A stretch of DNA of 64,000 bases, from assembly GCA_964017235.1 (NCBI GenBank), contig OZ024929.1, forward strand, positions 159,635,609-159,699,608, given 5' to 3'. The number at the start of each line of letters is the position of its first letter. Position 1 is the first letter of the stretch. Positions 53,973 to 63,378 of the stretch are shown here, piece by piece. Made by a program: the position numbers and the translations under genes. The notes under the pieces are model-generated. The model ran no database searches. It was given only the letters and a program-made list of their open reading frames with translations, and was not told where the DNA came from. Origin of the DNA: Sabellastarte sp. h YS-2021 (Eukaryota > Annelida > Polychaeta > Sabellida > Sabellidae).

Positions 53973-55339
53973 GTTGGTACACATACAGTACTGTACAGTA
54001 AAATACCGTACACGTATGTCAACACTGTGTACGTACTGTGATAAACTGAAACTTGTCACAAAATAGTTTTAATTACCAATTGGAATGTTCCAAATATTAT
54101 TGTGCCTGTCCTGACATGGAGGCACAAGCAGCATCGCAATGAGCTGGGATCCGACCTATCGTATTTGAATCTCATATTGTGTCAAGAAATATGATATTTT
54201 TGTTTTCCTCAAAGAAGACTCAGTTTTGTTTTCTTTCTGCAAATGAAAAGTATCAATCCGCGTTACTGAATTAAAGTATATCTATGAAAATAAAGAATGC
54301 AAAGATTATATATCTTTACAATATTACAAGTATCAATGAGCAAGAGATCACATAAAAGTGTAAAATAGGCTTATTAAGTATATATTATGGTCCTATATTT
54401 TATGATGATGTAAAACGTTTGGTGAAAAACGGTGCAAAAAAAAAAAAAAAAAAAGTAGAAGGCTACACGCTACTACTATGTTTCACAAAATAAGCCAACA
54501 GTAATACAAATTTAATCCCCTATGAGATTGATTGAGTTTTGCAATAACACAGATTAAATAGTTCTCACCTCAAACATGTATACTAATATATTACTCTAAC
54601 AGGGGAGACCAGAAGTAGATATAGGGGTGGAGGGAGGAGGGTCAGGAGGCTAAGGAAAACCTCCATGACAAATGTTTTACACTCTGAAGGGGGAGGGGGG
54701 GGTTGGACCCTCCACGCCTCTTAGATCTACCTCTGTATTTACCACTTTCAGTTTTTAATACTTCTTATCCAACTTAGTTTATATTAAATAGTTAATAGTT
54801 ATACTCGTGAAGTAGACCATATAGATTATATCAAGTTTTAATACACATTTTAAGTATATTTTTTTGGTTCATATAATGGTAATATATATTACATTAAGCA
54901 CATATTTAATACACTTGTTTTTAACATCAATTTAACTTTACATACGCTAGAGATATTTTACAGCTCATGCACTGTTTAATCTATTCCATAATTTGACCCC
55001 ACATACTGAAACACATTTATATTTTAAAGTTATTCCCATACACTTACAAAATAAATTTTACACACAGCGATCTTTATTTTCCACACGTCAATGATTATTT
55101 TCAATTGAAAGAGATTCTGTATGGTAGCAAGTTATGTTTTGCCTTGAACGGTATAACAAGAATATTTAAATCTACAATATTACTTGGTTTTAACAACTGA
55201 AATTCTTATTGTACATCACTTGTAGCTACTTTTTACGTATACTTCTGACTACCCTCTTCTGCAATATTACAACTTTCTTGATCAGATACTTATTAGTATT
55301 TTCCCAAACCTGATAGCAGTAATTTATTTTATGTAATAT
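53973..55339. other. AT-rich spacer
   Basis: An A-run at about 54437-54454 and a purine-rich GGAGG stretch near 54620-54710. No gene or known repeat recognised. Confidence 0.4.
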
Positions 55340-55504
55340 TGTGACGGATCCAAGGGACAAATCCTCACAACTTCAAAACAGTGGCACGACTGACGTCAGA
55401 TTTCACGTGCCACCAACAAGGCTTCTCGCCTTCCAGATCACCCGATCTGCACATATGCACCTGTTCAGGAATTTCCACAGATTCACTCACTGAATCAAAC
55501 ATCA

Positions 55505-56140
55505 TTTAGGCCATGAGTGGGCAAGAGTACATCTAAAACGGGGTGCTGAACGACAGAGAAACTCTGTGACATTGGTGCAACTTATCATGGCTACAGAAGG
55601 GGCCAGTTTGTCTGGTTGTATACTCCTGTGAAGAAAAAGGGGCTCTGTTCAAAGTTGCAAAAGCTTCAGGATGGCCCATACTTGATTGTTCACAAACTGA
55701 GTGATGCCCTGTACCGTATTCAAAAGTCCAGAAGATCAAGCTGCAAGATTGTTCACTACAACAGATTAAAATTGTTCAATGGCAAAAAGAGAATGTCATG
55801 GTTGTCCGGTAATGACAGACCTTTAGTCATAGAAGAAAGATCATCAACAGATGACAGCAGAAATGACAGAACCCCAATTGAGTGCCCGGTGACTGATTCT
55901 GAAACTGATGAGTCCGATGATGAAAATAGAGACACTGTAGAAGCAGTTGTTGAAGACAGAGAAGTTGTACAAAAAAGAAGTCCAAGTAGTTTACCAGACG
56001 GAAGTAACAGCTCTACTGGTATTGAAGATAGGAGTGCATGTACAGACACGGAGATACATGCTGGCAATGATCAGGAAAATGGTCTACGCAGGTCAAAGCG
56101 AAATATCCAACCACCGAGACGCCTGATTGAGGAGATTTAA
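55505..56140 (+). pseudogene. Ty3/gypsy integrase C-terminus, truncated and frameshifted
   Basis: The 55505-55565 part reads GHEWARVHLKRGAERQR, the 'A-R-x-x-L-x-x-A-x-x-R-Q' helix near the end of Ty3/gypsy integrases. A frame change near 55565 leads into ATYHGYRRGQFVWLYTPV, then LQKLQDGPYLIVHKLSD, LYRIQ and KIVHYNRLKLF, the SH3-like/GPY-F C-terminal module (G-P-Y motif present). After it comes a 115-residue acidic Ser/Asp/Glu tail ending RSKRNIQPPRRLIEEI, with the R-x-I/V-x-P-P-x-R-L motif typical of the extreme end of gypsy pol. Only the C-terminal quarter remains, so it cannot integrate. Confidence 0.85.
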
Positions 56141-56288
56141 TTAAGAAGTTCTTCACTAAGAAGCTCCTGTCTTCTCCCTTACTAGTTAAGCAGCATAATT
56201 AAGTAGCAGAGATAAGAGAGTTATGAGCAACAAAGATAAGATGTGAAACCATACTGATGAGCCCTTTTTCTTTCTTTGTTCCTATGAG

Positions 56289-57286
56289 ATGTTCACCTGC
56301 ACTTACTGTCAGAAGACATTTGCTTCAAGGCCCAACATGAGAAGGCATATCAATAACTGTCATGGAACATCTCCAAGAGTCCAATGTCCCTATTGCAACA
56401 AAACTCGTAGCCGACGAGATGACCTTATTCGTCATCATCATCGTCAACCATCATCCTGAAAAAGTGGCAGAGGTCCAAAGAAATCCTGGTCTCATGTGAC
56501 TGAGGAGGAGCCAAAGAAAAAGACAACAAAAGATAAAGAGCAGACCAAGAACGAAGAGGTTACCAGACAAGAGAATACTTCTACAACTACTTCACTCATT
56601 GGCAGACCAATATCACCTATAATGGATGATGGGAAAAATTCAAGGGCCACTCCAGACCTGTTCAGAAGACTGGATGCCATGATTGCAGACACTGGAGCTG
56701 AAAATACTGAGACACCTCCAAAGAAGAAGCCCAAACTCTCAGAAGTGCAACAGGCTGTTGCTAGTATTATTAGTGATGAGTCCACTAATACTCCTTCAAG
56801 TGGAATATCTGCCACAGATCCATATATCCCCAGCTGCACCAATGCCTCCACCGAGACAGATCAAGTTGAAGCAGATGAAGTGGAAACCCAAACCGAAGTG
56901 AACCTGAAAGTTTTGGTGGAGACTCAAGCCTCAGCACAAGTGGTAGACAGGGCTGTGGATACAGCAGTTGCCATTATGAAATCAATGTCGAGTCAAGCTG
57001 ACTGCCCGATCCCATCTGGAAGGAAAGGCCGAAAGGATGCAGGTTTCCGGGAAAATCATTGCAGGCATGGGGTGAGAAAACCAGTACACGTACATATAAA
57101 GAAGTAATCTCACCCAGCAGTGAAGTGACAAAAACCGAAGAGATTCAGGTTAATTGTGCGCGATGCCCACCACCAGCTGTGGTTGTCCTTGCCAAAGTTC
57201 CAAGGGAAGCCCTTCCTCATTCCAGCAAGTGAGGTGATTCTACTTCTGGTAGCAGTAGCAGCAGCAGCTCCAGTGACTTGGAGTAG
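56289..57286 (+). pseudogene. Third ORF of gypsy element: C2H2 zinc-finger-like protein, broken
   Basis: ATG at 56289 follows a polypyrimidine stretch and AG (cctatgag), resembling a 3' splice site. It encodes one complete C2H2 finger (FTCTYCQKTFASRPNMRRHI then NNCH) and a second with the Cys pair and first His (QCPYCNKT...DDLIRHHH) whose last His is not at the usual spacing. A TGA at 56457-56459 interrupts it. The same frame goes on to 57107 with a Lys-rich and a Thr/Ser/Glu-rich region (PPKKKPKLSEVQQAVASI, IADTGAEN). A frame change near 57050 gives a continuation ending in poly-Ser and SDLE at 57284-57286. It sits between pol and the 3' LTR, where most Ty3/gypsy elements have nothing or an env-like gene. 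Function unknown. DNA or RNA binding is inferred from the finger only. Confidence 0.65.
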
Positions 57287-57537
57287 TTTTTTGGAACTCT
57301 AGTTACAGGAACATTTTAAGTTACAATTCATAATCTTATTAATGTCTGCATATGTGTTAATTTTTTGTATTTATGCATAACCAGTATGAATTGAAGTTAC
57401 TTATTCTTTAATAATTACTATTTCATACTGAATTAGTTTTTCATATTTGGAATATCACTCTGCACCTTTGAAGCACTTAATCCTCCAAGGAATGAATTGG
57501 AATCTTAAGTTTAAAAATTAAGCGGGACGCTTCATCT

Positions 57538-57550
57538 AAGGTGGGGAAAG
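57538..57550 (+). promoter_or_regulatory. Polypurine tract before 3' LTR
   Basis: aaggtggggaaag directly precedes TGTGACGGGC. A purine run next to a TG start is the plus-strand primer site of LTR retrotransposons. A small AAGCG/CGCTT hairpin lies just upstream at 57520-57532. Confidence 0.7.
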
Positions 57551-58052
57551 TGTGACGGGCTTGCAGTTATTGTAAGTTCCGTATGAGCGAAAATGAGAGA
57601 TTATAGCAGTTTAAGCTCACCTTGAGTGTTTATTGTCTTGGTTATTGTAGTATTTCACCTATTTTACTTCGTTTAAGCATATTTTAAACTTAAATTAAGG
57701 ATTATTTGCACGTTTAAAAGGAAATCTGTGAGATTTCTTCTTGGAAACAATATTTTGACAGTTCTAGCAGTCGATAAACTTCAACTCGGGGGTCAAAGCT
57801 TTTCAAAACAATTGGAGTAAGTAAAGTATATGAATTTTTGCGTGCAGTTTGTAATATTTCTTTTATATTTGTGTGTATATGATGTTAAACTATTAATTTA
57901 GGCAATGTTGCATAATATTTAACATAATTTATGTGAATGATGGTTTTAAGTTTAAAAGCTATCACCCCTCCAGTCCATCTTCAGTGTCGTCCCACTGGTC
58001 ATGTGACCTCTTGCAAAGTAAATATATTTGCCGTGATTCTAAAATTCGGGGA

Positions 58053-58070
58053 GAATTCAGCAGTGAATTC
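58053..58070. repeat. LTR palindrome 1
   Basis: GAATTCA-GCAG-TGAATTC, perfect 7-bp arms. Confidence 0.85.
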
Positions 58071-58094
58071 TCTTTGGCGGATAGCCGGGAAGTG

Positions 58095-58184
58095 AGCCGC
58101 GAAGCCGTGAGACAACAGAGCCGCGAAGCCGTGAGTCAACAAGAGCCGCAAGAAGCCGGGAGACAACAGGGCTGCGAAGCCAGT
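58095..58184 (+). repeat. Minisatellite in LTR
   Basis: Three and a half units of 23-27 bp ('agccgcgaagccgtgagaca'). GC-rich island in an AT-rich LTR just upstream of a TATA-like box, so possibly promoter-proximal. Confidence 0.75.
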
Positions 58185-58242
58185 ATATAGCTCATCAGAG
58201 GGAAGGGACAGAATATCCAGTAAGTGGTGGCCAAGAATTATT

Positions 58243-58260
58243 GTATTCAGTAGTGAATAC
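58243..58260. repeat. LTR palindrome 2
   Basis: GTATTCA-GTAG-TGAATAC, perfect 7-bp arms. Confidence 0.85.
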
Positions 58261-58265
58261 CCATC

Positions 58266-58288
58266 CAGAATTCAGTAACTGAATTCTG
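58266..58288. repeat. LTR palindrome 3
   Basis: CAGAATTCAG-TAA-CTGAATTCTG, perfect 10-bp arms, only five bases after palindrome 2. Confidence 0.85.
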
Positions 58289-58930
58289 ATCCATGAATTG
58301 GTCTGTCCACCATTGATGTAGCTGGCTGTCCCTAGTGACTGCCTAACTCATCCTCAGCAATATTGCTGCACAACCCCCCCCCCCCCCCCCCCACCGCTCC
58401 CATTTACCTGTAGAACCCATAACCTGTCCAGTTGAAGCTGAATAGCTGTGTATGTACATATAGCATAGGTCCCTGTATAGCCACCCCTATCCATGTCAAG
58501 CTGATAAGACATTGCAAATACAGTTTGTAGTTATATAGCATAGATTCCCCATATATACACCCAACCCTTGGGGAGCTGATATTTCGATTGCAACAGCAAG
58601 TTGTGTTACAGATCATAGTTCCTCAAACAGTCATTCCATCCCTGTCAGGCTGATTTTGTGAATGCAAACGTAGCTTGTAGTGTATGAATTTGATTCCCCC
58701 AATCCCTGTTAAGCTGATACCTTGATTGTAGGCATAGCCAGCATATTAATAGTTGGAAATTTAAATTACAACCACTTTTATGCAGTCATTGTTCTTTTAT
58801 TATAAATATTTATAACCTCGTACTTTACTGCTTCCTTATTCTGTCACTATCCTTCTGACAAGTACTTAAGACTGTTGACAAATACAGAGAATGTTAGAGG
58901 AACATTCCTTAAACCAATGACCACCAGTGG

Positions 58931-58946
58931 GATTCATTGTTGAATC
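58931..58946. repeat. LTR palindrome 4
   Basis: GATTCA-TTGT-TGAATC, perfect 6-bp arms. Confidence 0.75.
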
Positions 58947-59043
58947 TGCGACATTCCAGGAGACGTCTTGGGGTGTGTTGGTACCAGAAAGTCCTATAAG
59001 CAGGTGTGAGGGTCGCAACCTCAGGGGAAATTCCTGTTGTAGG

Positions 59044-59125
59044 TGTTAGATTCAGTGATTGAATCTGTTGAAGTTCCAGTAGTGGGTGTTAGATTCAGTG
59101 ATTGAATCTGTTAAAATTCCTGTCC
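59044..59125 (+). repeat. Tandem 43-bp repeat with LTR palindromes 5 and 6
   Basis: Two 43-bp units, each with AGATTCA-GTGAT-TGAATCT (59048-59066 and 59091-59109) and a 'ccagtagtggg' or 'cctgtcctggg' linker. Confidence 0.8.
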
Positions 59126-59130
59126 TGGGT

Positions 59131-60270
59131 GCACTGAAAACCGCGGTCAAATTAACGTTTGTAATTTATTTGTCTCTCGAATTGTCACGGATTAATGTTT
59201 GTCACTATTTCGTTTTTAGTATTACCCACGTGGCATGGTTGAAGAACAGAAGGGAGTTTATGAAGTAGGTATGTTTTAAACAAAATATATGCATATACAG
59301 TAAAGCAATAGCTAATATTAATTGCTAATTGATGTATAGGTTGAATTGAAATGAATATTCGAAGCTGAAATTGAGAAATAGGCAATTTACAGACAGTTGT
59401 AAATGTGAGTTGAATAGAATCCTCTATTGTCACCCATCATAATAAAGTGACTTGCTGCTGATTGTTTTCCAAAAATTTGGAAAGAAATAGATGCATAGCA
59501 TATCAATTTTTATCTTCTTTATGCTATATGTTTCAACTGTTAGTTTAATTTAGTGTTACTTTTGTAGTTGACCATGTATGTATTTTAGTTGTCACAAATT
59601 AGTCGCGAAATAGAGCAAAGTTTGTCAATTGACTAACGTCTTGTGTCATCGTCATTCTACAGTCAAATCAATGTTTGTCAGATATTTGTCATACTGTTAA
59701 AGGTTTGTCAGGTGACAAATTTCATTAAAATTATTGCTTTGGAAACATAATCAGTGGCTAATGGGTGCATATCAATCGTAGATACCACACCCCTATTGTA
59801 GTTGACCTACTTACAGTTACCTGCACTGAAAACTGCAGTCAAAGTATTTATTGTAGTTTGTTTTCGTTTTTCTCTCAGTCAATTCGTGAACATTTGGTGA
59901 TCACCTGATGCGTGCAGGAAAGTCGGGAAGTTCATGAAGTGGGCTGCAGGTTTTCAAGTAAAGATTTGGACAGAATTTACCCAAAAGTTTACCCAGAATG
60001 GGTAAGATAACAATATTTATCTTCTTTATATTATTTATTTCAATTGTCAGTTTAATTTGGGGCAATTGTTGTGGTTGATTAGGCCACATGAATTTTAGCT
60101 GTCACAACTTAGTCACGGAAAAGACCAAAGCTTGTCAACTGACTATACCTTCCCCTGCCATTGTCAATCTGTGTCAAATTAATGTTTGTCAGATGTTCGT
60201 TATACTAGGCAAGGTTTGTCAGTTGACAAATTTCAATGAACTTATTGCTTTAAAATTATAATCAGCCATA
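59131..60270 (+). repeat. Diverged tandem duplication with 'tgtcaca..tagtc' and 'tttgtcag' blocks
   Basis: Block one at about 59131-59230 and 59511-59760, block two at about 59823-59945 and 60018-60265. Shared phrases are 'gcactgaaaac.gc.gtcaaa', 'tatcttcttta', 'agttgacaaatttca' and 'attattgctttg'. The offset is 692 bases at the left but 507 at the right, so about 185 bases were lost from the second copy. It may belong to the LTR element's 3' end or its target. Confidence 0.6.
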
Positions 60271-61049
60271 AGCCAATTTACGGTCTCACGAGAAAACTGC
60301 CTCTGTGAGAAATTTGGGATGAAAAGAAACAATATTTCCATTCGCAGAAACGTAAATTTTATTGCACTACGATAGCTTACCATGTGGAACTGAATGCTTA
60401 CTCGGGAGGCCGCAGGCATTCGGCCAACGTCCAAGGAAAATGGACCAATAATAGTGGCGATGTGCCTTGGAATCCAGGTGACCCCAGTAGTGACGTAGCC
60501 ATCCATTTCCTCTTTTTGAGTTGGCTGCAAATAATGGAATACATGCCTTTTATTGCAAGGAAAGAAATTTATTATTTCTGTGGATATACTTGTCGTTGGA
60601 TACTGAAACTACATCAGTTTCTTTATGTTATAGCATAGAATCTTATTTTGTGACAATTCACAGATCAGACGAGTATTTTTATCATATTTTACAATTTTAA
60701 GTCCACTTCTGGGTTCCCGTTGTAAAGAATTAAGGACTCGTGCTGTAGCTTATATACCATACAGGACATTCGCCTGTCGAAATAAAATATTTAACCCCTA
60801 TCTGCTTCCATATTTGACCATTTTAAGGGTTAAAAATATAAATTAAAGCACAAAATGAGTCCTTGTTGAAAGAAGTCATCGGAAACAACTTCTGTCATTG
60901 TCTACACAGTAATTGCTTGCAAACTAATGCACGATTCGTGCATGCAGCTTATATACAGGAATATATGCCTGTTGGAATAAAATAAAACTAAACCTATGCA
61001 TCGGAGAACCGATGCAAATTTGTATCCACCAGAAAGACAACTCACCAAA
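60271..61049. other. Unique sequence
   Basis: Contains a less AT-rich stretch at about 60385-60540, open on both strands but without a recognisable domain. No feature assigned. Confidence 0.35.
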
Positions 61050-62690
61050 GTCAGTGAACCATTGTTTGACCTTGAGGGAGGTGCCCAAGGTCAAAGCTGA
61101 ACACAGAAAAAGATTCCCAGCCCATGATTTCCTATAGGTTGGTTTACCATCCCAAACCTCTTGGGCCAGTAATAAGCAAGTTATAAGCACTTTTAAGCTT
61201 GGCTATCCTTGTTTGACCTTGACTAAGGGGCCCAAGGTCAAATCAGACCACACCAAAAGATTCCTAGCCCATCATTTCCTATAGGTTGGTTTAGCATCCC
61301 AAACCTCTAGGACCAATGATAAGCGAGTTATTAGCACTTTTAAGTTTGGCTATCCTCATTTGACCCTGAACAAGAGGTCCAAGGTCAAATCCGACCACAC
61401 CAGAAGATTCCTAGCCTATGATTTCCTATATTTTGGTTTACCATCCCAAACCTCTAGGACCAATAATATGCGAGTTATAAGCACTTTTAAGTATGACTGT
61501 CCTCATTTGACCTTGAAGGAGGGACTAAAGGTCAAATGTGACCACATCAGAAGATTCCCAGCCCATGGTTTCCCACTACTTGGTTTCACATTGCAAGCCT
61601 CTAGGACCAATAATAAGCACTTTTAAGTTTGGCTATCCTCGTATGACCATGAAGGATGGGCCCAAGGTCAAATCCGTCCAAACCAGAAGATTCTCAGGGT
61701 GTGATTTCCTATATGTTGGTTTACCATGCCAAACTTCTAGGGCCAATAATAAGTGAGTTATAAGCACTTTTAAGTTTGGCCATCCTCATTTGACCTTGAC
61801 GGAGGGGCCCAAGGTAAAATCTGAGCACACCAGAAGATTTCCAGGACATGATTTCCTGTAGTTTGTTTTCCATCCCAAACCTCTGCGGCCAATAATAAGC
61901 GAGTTATAAGCACTTTTAAGTTTGGCTATCCTTGTTTGACCTTGAAGGAGGGGTCCAAGGTCAAATCCGACCACACCAGAAGCTTCCCAGCCCATGATTT
62001 CCTCTATGTTGGTTTACCATCCCAAACCTCTGGGACCTATAATAAGCGAGTTATAAGCACTTTTAAGGTTGGCTATCCTCATTTGACCTTGAAGGAGGGG
62101 TCCAAGGTCAAATCTGACCACATCAGAAGATTCCCAGCCCATTATTTCCTATATGTTGGTTTACCATCCCAACCTCTAGGACCAATAATAAGCGAGTTAT
62201 AAGCACTTTTTAGGTTGGCTATCCTCATTTGACCTTAAAGGAGGGGTCCAAGGTCAAATCTGACCACATCAGAAGATTCGCAGCACATGATTTCCTATAG
62301 GTTGGTTTCACATTGCAAACCTCTGCAACCAATAATAAGCGAGTTACAAGCACTTTTAAGTTTGGCTATCCTTGTTTGACCATGAAGGAGGGGCCCAAGG
62401 TCAAATCCGTCCAAACCAGAAGATTCTCAGGGTGTGATTTCCTGTATGTTGGTTTACCATCCCAAACTTCTAGGGCCAATAATAAGTGAGTTATAAGCAC
62501 TTTTAAGTTTGGCCATCCTCATTTGACCTTGACGGAGGGACCCAAGGTAAAATCTAAGCACACCAGAAGATTTCCAGCCCATGATTTCCTGTAGGTTGTT
62601 TTCACATTGCAAACCTCTAGGACCAATAATATGGGAGATATAGACATTTTTAAAGTCCACTATGTGGGGTACTTTGGCACTCTGTGGATG
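61050..62690 (+). repeat. 147-bp repeat array (array 4, about 11 units)
   Basis: 'aagtttggc' or 'aaggttggc' recurs at 146-147-bp steps (61918, 62065, 62211, 62358, 62505). The TTTGACCTTG...CAAGGTCAAA inverted repeat is kept in most units. Units at 61630-61770 and 62350-62490 share rare variants, showing block duplication of about five units. Confidence 0.92.
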
Positions 62691-63378
62691 ATAATTTAGA
62701 ACTCCAAGGTCAAATGTCTGCATGGTTGTAGAGGACATGTATATCTGTTATAAATATCACCTATGAAGAGATTCAACCTTCTACCTATGAGAACCAGCCA
62801 GTAGAAAAATGTAGATAATTTTCAAAGTAATGCCCGCGGTGGCCATCTTGTTTTTCAGAATGAGGCTAATTTCAGTCCCAGAGAAGTTTACCCCCAATGA
62901 AGATATCCTGCAAATTTGGTGAACCTAGCTGGTGTAGTTTTTCTCTGAGAGCATTAACGCCGAAAATCTCTACGCGCTGCGGCGGCAGCGTAGCGAAGGC
63001 TAAACCAAAGTATCCACCGGATGCCTCCTGTGGATTCAATTATCCATTATTTGAGACATATTGCTCAAAGACCAATTTTTTTTTAAAAGTCATGTCTGAA
63101 TATTTTTTTGTCATTCTTGTAACAAAAAATTGGACTGGGAGGCCTGGGTTTGATTCCCAGTGTTCTGGAACGAGACATCATAGCTCAGTGACAGAGCACT
63201 CAGTCTGTTATTTTGTTGATGGAATACTACAACATAAAAAATTATATATATTTTAAAGAAAATTTGCTTCAATTGTTTAATATGTTGGGTGTTAAATTGT
63301 ATTGGTACATATCTCTTACTGAGGATCAAATATGAGTTTAAAATACCCCTTTTTAAGCCCAGCTACCCGTATTCTATT
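62691..63378. other. Spacer with a GC-rich stretch and tRNA-like pieces
   Basis: 'cgcgctgcggcggcagcgta' at about 62972 resembles the GC-rich segment before terminal hairpins, but no hairpin follows. tRNA-like pieces lie at 63140-63212. No gene. Confidence 0.4.
63140..63212 (+). repeat. tRNA-derived SINE-like pieces in permuted order
   Basis: CTGGG-TTTGATT-CCCAG (63144-63160) is a perfect T-arm with a B-box-like loop. It is followed by GCTC-AGTGACA-GAGC (63184-63198), a D-arm with A-box-like sequence. The order is the reverse of a tRNA and no matching acceptor stem is seen, so this is more likely the join of two truncated tRNA-derived SINE copies than a gene. Confidence 0.35.

Larger units (their letters stand above)
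55505..57550 (+). mobile_element. 5'-truncated Ty3/gypsy element, internal part
   Basis: Reads from the end of integrase through a third ORF to a polypurine tract (57538-57550, aaggtggggaaag) and the 3' LTR at 57551. Gag, protease, RT and most of integrase are absent. Sequence upstream of about 55505 does not look like integrase, so the break is there. Confidence 0.75.
57551..59130 (+). repeat. 3' LTR of the gypsy element (right end uncertain)
   Basis: Starts TGTGACGGGC after the polypurine tract. It contains a 25-bp-type minisatellite (58095-58184, 'agccgcgaagccgtgaga' units), a TATA-like 'agtatatagc' at 58181-58190, a C19 run (58374-58392) and six small palindromes (58053-59109). No second LTR is present, so the CA end cannot be fixed; it may reach further than 59130. 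Confidence 0.5.

Noticed and set aside
53817-54041. Proline/glycine-rich frames across the C-runs
   Set aside because: Pure product of homopolymer C and G translation.
60384-60638. Open frames on both strands at the less AT-rich stretch
   Set aside because: No domain, splice sites or neighbours support a gene.
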